DNA of 9,335 nucleotides, from NCBI GenBank assembly GCA_044337705.1, contig JBIINB010000161.1, forward strand, positions 1 to 9,335, in the 5' to 3' direction. A model generated the notes under the pieces. The model was not told the origin of the DNA. It saw only the letters and a program-made list of their open reading frames with translations, and searched no databases. This document shows, piece by piece, positions 6,389-9,335 of the stretch. Position numbers and translations under genes: made by a program. This stretch comes from JBEISR01 sp044337705 (GTDB taxonomy: Bacteria > Planctomycetota > Planctomycetia > Pirellulales > Pirellulaceae). The stretch's first letter is position 1. Each line of letters opens with the position of its first letter.

Positions 6389-7822
6389 ATGACCAGTGAC
6401 CGCATGGGAATCAGCTCCGCCGGCCATCCCTCGGACGCCGTCTTTCAGAAATGCCTAAATCCTTGCTGCGCAGCGACTTACGATGTAGGTCAGGTGCTCA
6501 CCAAATGCCCGGTCTGCGGATCGCTTCTGGACATCTCCTACGACTGGAACCGCCTCCCGGTGCCTCGATCGCTCCAGGAACTGGAGGCGCATTGGACGCG
6601 TCGGTGGGACCCATTAAGATTCAGCGGCGTCTGGAGATTTTATGAATTGCTGGCGTTCGCTCCGCCCGAAATGGTGGTGACAGCTGGCGAGGGACAGACC
6701 CTGTTGCAGCGTGCTGACACGGTGGCTCCCTACATCGGGGTCGACCCGGGCTGCTGCTACCTTCAGTACGAAGGGATGAACCCTTCGGGCTCTTTCAAGG
6801 ACAACGGCATGTGTGCGGCGTTCACGCATGCCAATCTGGTAGGGGCCAAGCGGGCGGCCTGTGCATCGACTGGAAACACCAGTGCATCGCTGGCCATGTA
6901 CAGCTCGGTGACCCAGCGGATGCGCGCCATCATCTTCATCGGCAGTGGGAAGATCTCCTACGGCAAGCTATCGCAGGCGCTCGAATACGGTGCTCTGACG
7001 ATCCAGATCGCTGGCGATTTCGACGACGCGATGGGTCGGGTCCAGGAGGTATCCAAGGAGCTAGGAATCTATCTGGTCAACAGCGTCAATCCCTTCCGTT
7101 TGGAAGGTCAGAAGACCATCATGTTCCGCGTCCTGGAATCGCTGCGATGGGAGGTTCCTGACTGGATCGTCGTGCCAGGTGGCAATCTGGGGAACAGCAG
7201 TTCGTTCGGAAAGGCATTCCTGGAGCTGAAGCAGTTGGGGCTGATCGACCGGATGCCGCGATTGGCGGTGATCAATGCATCGGGAGCCGATACCCTGTAT
7301 GAGCTGGTGGAGCATCGGGGGTTGAAGTGGAATGGAGGGGCTCCATCGCTGGAGATCGCCTGCCACTATTATGATGAGCTGGATGCGAGGGGAGCGAAGG
7401 CCGATACGATCGCTAGCGCCATCGAAATCCATCGACCGGTCAACCTCGCCAAGTGCCTTCGCGCCCTGGAGGCTTGCGACGGAGTGGTCCGCCGTGTCAG
7501 CGATCAGGAGATCCTCGATGCCAAGGCGAAAGTCGGTGCCGGGGGGATTGGATGTGAGCCAGCCAGTGCGGCGAGCGTTGCGGGTGCCAGGTTGCTGCGT
7601 CAAGAAGGGGTCATCGCTCCTTCCGATCGCGTCGTCTGCATCCTGACGGGCCATCAACTGAAAGACCCGACCGCCACGGTTGCGTACCACACCACCGACC
7701 AGCAGAAATTCAACGAGGTGCTCGGCAGCCGTGGCGTCTCGCGCGCCTCCTACGCCAACCGCTCGATCGCCGTCCCCAACGATCTCGATTCGATCATTCG
7801 AACATTGAAACTGTACACCTGA
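6389..7822 (+). CDS. thrC: Threonine synthase
   Basis: PLP-dependent cytosolic enzyme that converts O-phosphohomoserine to threonine, the last step of threonine synthesis. The 477-residue product has a zinc-ribbon-like N-terminus with C22, C26 or C27, C40 and C43 (KCPVCGS), then the fold-type II PLP enzyme core. The PLP lysine is K137 in NPSGSFKDNG (131-140). ASTGNTSASLA (159-169) is the substrate-loop region and VPGGNLGNSSSFGK (262-275) is the glycine-rich phosphate-binding loop. These motifs and the length fit threonine synthase better than cysteine synthase or threonine dehydratase. The frame is open to a TTG at 6374, but the ATG at 6389 is the more likely start; another ATG at 6404 is possible. 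None has a clear Shine-Dalgarno sequence. dapB follows after 35 bases, so the two are probably one transcript. Confidence 0.93.
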   Translation: MTSDRMGISSAGHPSDAVFQKCLNPCCAATYDVGQVLTKCPVCGSLLDISYDWNRLPVPRSLQELEAHWTRRWDPLRFSGVWRFYELLAFAPPEMVVTAGEGQTLLQRADTVAPYIGVDPGCCYLQYEGMNPSGSFKDNGMCAAFTHANLVGAKRAACASTGNTSASLAMYSSVTQRMRAIIFIGSGKISYGKLSQALEYGALTIQIAGDFDDAMGRVQEVSKELGIYLVNSVNPFRLEGQKTIMFRVLESLRWEVPDWIVVPGGNLGNSSSFGKAFLELKQLGLIDRMPRLAVINASGADTLYELVEHRGLKWNGGAPSLEIACHYYDELDARGAKADTIASAIEIHRPVNLAKCLRALEACDGVVRRVSDQEILDAKAKVGAGGIGCEPASAASVAGARLLRQEGVIAPSDRVVCILTGHQLKDPTATVAYHTTDQQKFNEVLGSRGVSRASYANRSIAVPNDLDSIIRTLKLYT

Positions 7823-7857
7823 GTCATACACAATGGATGCAAGGGAGAGCTGAAAGC

Positions 7858-8661
7858 ATGGCAGAACCGATCGCACTGGCAATTCACGGAGCTGCAGGGA
7901 GGATGGGGCGACGTCTGGTGGCACTGGGGGCCAAAGACGTGATGCTGAAGATCGCTGCGGCGATCGACCGGCCCGAAGCACCTTGGATCGGCCAGGATGC
8001 CGGCTCCCTGGCAGGGATCGATCCCATCGGAGTCCAACTGGCGAGCCAGTGGCCTCAGGGGTTGGATGTGGTAATCGACTTTTCCACTCCTCACGCCTGC
8101 GACGCGGCGGTCCACAATGCACTGAAGCATCGGATTCCAATTGTGGTCGCTACCACCGGTTTGGAGAAGGGAACTCTGGCGGCAATTCAAAAGGCTTCTA
8201 AGGAAATCGCAGTATGCCATGCTCCCAATATGAGCCTTGCGGTCAATCTGACGATGAATCTGGCCAAACAGGCAGCTCGCGCCCTGAAAGCAGTTCCTGG
8301 CGGCGTCGATGTGGAGATCATCGAGCGGCATCATCGGTACAAGGAGGACAGCCCCAGTGGCACCGCGCTACAGTTCGGCAAGTTGATCGCCAACGAAATG
8401 GGGCTCGATCGAGCCGAACATGGTCGAGTGGGGCAGGTGGGAGCGCGGCCGGAGAATTCCATTGGTTACCACGCCGTCCGCGCAGGGGATGACCCCGGCC
8501 AGCACACCATCCTCTTCGGCATGCTTGGGGAGCTGATCGAACTGCGCGTAGCGGCCAGCAATCGCGACTGCTACGCCGCCGGCGCTCTGGCTGCCGCCAA
8601 GTACTTGGTCGGCAAACCCGCAGGACTCTATTCGATGAACGATGTTCTAGGACTCGAATGA
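7858..8661 (+). CDS. dapB: 4-hydroxy-tetrahydrodipicolinate reductase
   Basis: Reduces hydroxy-tetrahydrodipicolinate to tetrahydrodipicolinate in the diaminopimelate/lysine pathway, in the cytosol. The 267-residue product is of normal length. It has the Rossmann loop GAAGRMG (11-17), D37-R38 at the end of strand 2 (compare Glu-Arg in E. coli, which allows both NADH and NADPH), VVATTG (96-101), APNMSLAVN (122-130) and the signature EIIERHHRYKEDSPSGTA (153-170) with H158, H159, K162 and the SGT substrate-binding turn. The ATG at 7858 is preceded by AAGGGAGAG (7841-7849) at suitable spacing; an in-frame ATG at 7837 would add seven residues and lacks this site. It lies 35 bases after thrC. Threonine and lysine branch from the same aspartate semialdehyde route, so co-expression is sensible. 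Confidence 0.96.
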   Translation: MAEPIALAIHGAAGRMGRRLVALGAKDVMLKIAAAIDRPEAPWIGQDAGSLAGIDPIGVQLASQWPQGLDVVIDFSTPHACDAAVHNALKHRIPIVVATTGLEKGTLAAIQKASKEIAVCHAPNMSLAVNLTMNLAKQAARALKAVPGGVDVEIIERHHRYKEDSPSGTALQFGKLIANEMGLDRAEHGRVGQVGARPENSIGYHAVRAGDDPGQHTILFGMLGELIELRVAASNRDCYAAGALAAAKYLVGKPAGLYSMNDVLGLE

Positions 8662-8911
8662 CCCCGCCTCCTGATCGGCCACATGCTAGCTTCGGCACCA
8701 TCGCTGCGCTCAGTCAGAGTGATCGGAGGAAAAAATCAGTCGTTCCGGTCCTACTCGTGCACAGGCCGGAACGCAGTAGGCGGATGGCCGATCTTCGTAA
8801 TCGTACTGGCCAGCCTTCGCAAATGGATTGAATGCACCTATCGATTTGGTGGCTTGTTGCCCGGAATTCGAGTCCCGTTTTTGCTGAGTACGAGTCCTAT
8901 TTCAATGAGTG
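8662..8911. other. Gap between dapB and the repeat array
   Basis: No gene is supported here. The stretch contains one good stem-loop (8741-8773) about 80 bases after the dapB stop. Open frames that start here run on into the tandem array and are made largely of repeat sequence. GTGGCAACTCAC just before the array (8909-8920) resembles the junction between later units, hinting that a degraded edge of the array extends slightly to the left. Confidence 0.45.
8741..8773 (+). terminator. Stem-loop after dapB, possible terminator
   Basis: CGTTCCGG (8741-8748) is the exact reverse complement of CCGGAACG (8766-8773), and CCT/AGG inside can add three more pairs past a bulged T. It lies about 80 bases beyond the dapB stop. 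There is no T-run after it, so a role in termination or 3' end protection is only a suggestion. Confidence 0.35.
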
Positions 8912-8920
8912 GCAACTCAC

Positions 8921-8978
8921 GTGGCATGGCCGTCCCGGCCATGGACGATGGCAATCACGGGCGGGACGCCCGTGCCAC
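8921..8978. repeat. REPIN-like element, copy 1
   Basis: The element opens with GTGG, then hairpin A: CATGGCCG (8925-8932), loop TCC, CGGCCATG (8936-8943). After a 12-base link comes hairpin B: CACGGGCG (8956-8963), loop GGA, CGCCCGTG (8967-8974), then CCAC. It is thus two REP-like units in opposite orientation, each with the tetranucleotide GTGG at its outer end. Families of such REPs are known to be moved by RAYT (TnpA-REP) transposases, which recognise GTAG or GTGG next to a hairpin. No such transposase is in the window. Confidence 0.85.
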
Positions 8979-9035
8979 AAAAGCGATTCGCCGAAGACCA
9001 GTTTAAACGGAGCGAAGCGATGTGTCGCAACTCAC

Positions 9036-9093
9036 GTGGCATGGCCGTCCCGGCCATGAACGATGGCAATCACGGGCGGGACGCCCGTGCCAC
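9036..9093. repeat. REPIN-like element, copy 2
   Basis: Same structure as the copy at 8921. The only difference within the 58 bases is in the link after hairpin A (GAACGATGG in place of GGACGATGG). Both hairpins are perfect. Confidence 0.85.
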
Positions 9094-9150
9094 AAAAGCG
9101 ATTCGCGGAAGACCAGTTCAAACGGAGCGAAGCGATGTGTCGCGGCTCAC

Positions 9151-9207
9151 GTGGCATGGCCGTCCCGGCCTTGGACGAGGCAATCACGGGCGGGACGCCC
9201 GTGCCAC
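9151..9207. repeat. REPIN-like element, copy 3, slightly degraded
   Basis: This copy is 57 bases long. Hairpin A has CGGCCTTG instead of CGGCCATG, which breaks one base pair, and one base is missing from the link. Hairpin B is intact. Confidence 0.85.
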
Positions 9208-9264
9208 AAAAGCGATTCGCGGAAGACCAGTTCAAACGGAGCGAAGCGATGTGTCGCGGCTCAC

Positions 9265-9322
9265 GTGGCATGGCCGTCCCGGCCATGGACGATGGCAATC
9301 ACGGGCGGGACGCCCGTGCCAC
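9265..9322. repeat. REPIN-like element, copy 4
   Basis: Both hairpins are perfect and the 58 bases match copy 1. The A-run after the closing CCAC is one base shorter than in the other copies. The window ends 13 bases later. Confidence 0.85.
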
Positions 9323-9335
9323 AAAGCGATTCGCG

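Larger units (their letters stand above)
8912..9335. repeat. Tandem array of a 115-bp unit, cut by the window end
   Basis: Units run 8912-9026, 9027-9141, 9142-9255 (114 bp, one base lost) and 9256-9335 (partial). Each has a 58-bp inverted pair of hairpins followed by a 57-bp spacer. The spacers after copies 2 and 3 are identical, and the spacer after copy 1 differs from them at only a few bases, so the array expanded recently. The period is not a multiple of three and the reading frames through it are not coding. The array continues past the window, so its full copy number is unknown. Confidence 0.95.

Noticed and set aside
7061..8140. Long minus-strand open frame (359 codons) opposite thrC and dapB
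   Set aside because: It is antisense to two firmly identified enzymes and spans the gap between them; its composition is typical of a shadow frame.
8864..8876. tRNA T-arm-like sequence (GAATTCGAGTCCC), possible tRNA remnant or attachment site
   Set aside because: The T-stem does not pair properly and no D-arm, anticodon arm or acceptor stem can be found upstream.
9032..9298. Open frames translated from the repeat array, on both strands
   Set aside because: They are made almost wholly of the 115-bp repeat, change frame between units, and match the kind of spurious protein often predicted from such hairpin repeats.
8912..9335. CRISPR array
   Set aside because: The units differ from CRISPR: the whole 115-bp unit is repeated, the spacers are nearly identical, and the repeat part is a double hairpin with GTGG ends. 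No cas genes are present.

Overview
The window looks like a chromosomal segment of a planctomycete, probably of the Pirellula/Rhodopirellula type. Reasons: moderately high GC, long untranslated gaps between short gene clusters, a lipoprotein with two DUF1080 (3-keto-disaccharide hydrolase) domains, a TraR/DksA zinc-finger gene directly upstream of lspA, and a REP-like hairpin repeat of a type I recall from Planctomycetota and Verrucomicrobiota. The assignment is inference; there is no rRNA or other phylogenetic marker here.

Layout, left to right. Bases 1-354 hold a possible tail of an upstream gene and a 20-bp tandem repeat (91-177). A complete NAD-dependent malate dehydrogenase (mdh, 355-1305, +) follows and is closed by two hairpins. 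An unoccupied leader region (1306-1850) carries a perfect 10-bp stem-loop. Then comes a three-gene + strand cluster with 34- and 30-base gaps: an alpha/beta-hydrolase-fold protein that appears to have lost its catalytic serine and histidine (1851-2636), a small unrecognised, probably beta-rich protein (2671-3054), and the double-DUF1080 lipoprotein (3085-4560). A convergent gap (4561-4881) separates these from a minus-strand pair, the TraR/DksA-type zinc-finger protein (5848-5462) and lspA (5499-4882), whose ends overlap. A 540-bp divergent region (5849-6388) with several small hairpins leads into thrC (6389-7822, +) and dapB (7858-8661, +), which lie 35 bases apart. The right end (8912-9335, running off the window) is a tandem array of a 115-bp unit, each unit carrying a 58-bp pair of inverted REP-like hairpins.

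How the genes fit together. thrC and dapB act on the two branches of aspartate-derived metabolism (threonine and diaminopimelate/lysine), so their pairing makes sense; dapB also implies meso-DAP or lysine synthesis in a phylum once thought to lack peptidoglycan. lspA encodes the peptidase that would process lipoproteins such as the DUF1080 protein facing it, although that link is general rather than specific. The REP-like array is the most striking element: its two hairpins differ at two stem positions by fully compensated changes, which points to selection on the folded structure. No RAYT transposase lies in the window. I found no defence system, prophage, CRISPR array or clearly new multi-gene system; the least explained parts are the apparent pseudo-hydrolase cluster and the REP-like array.
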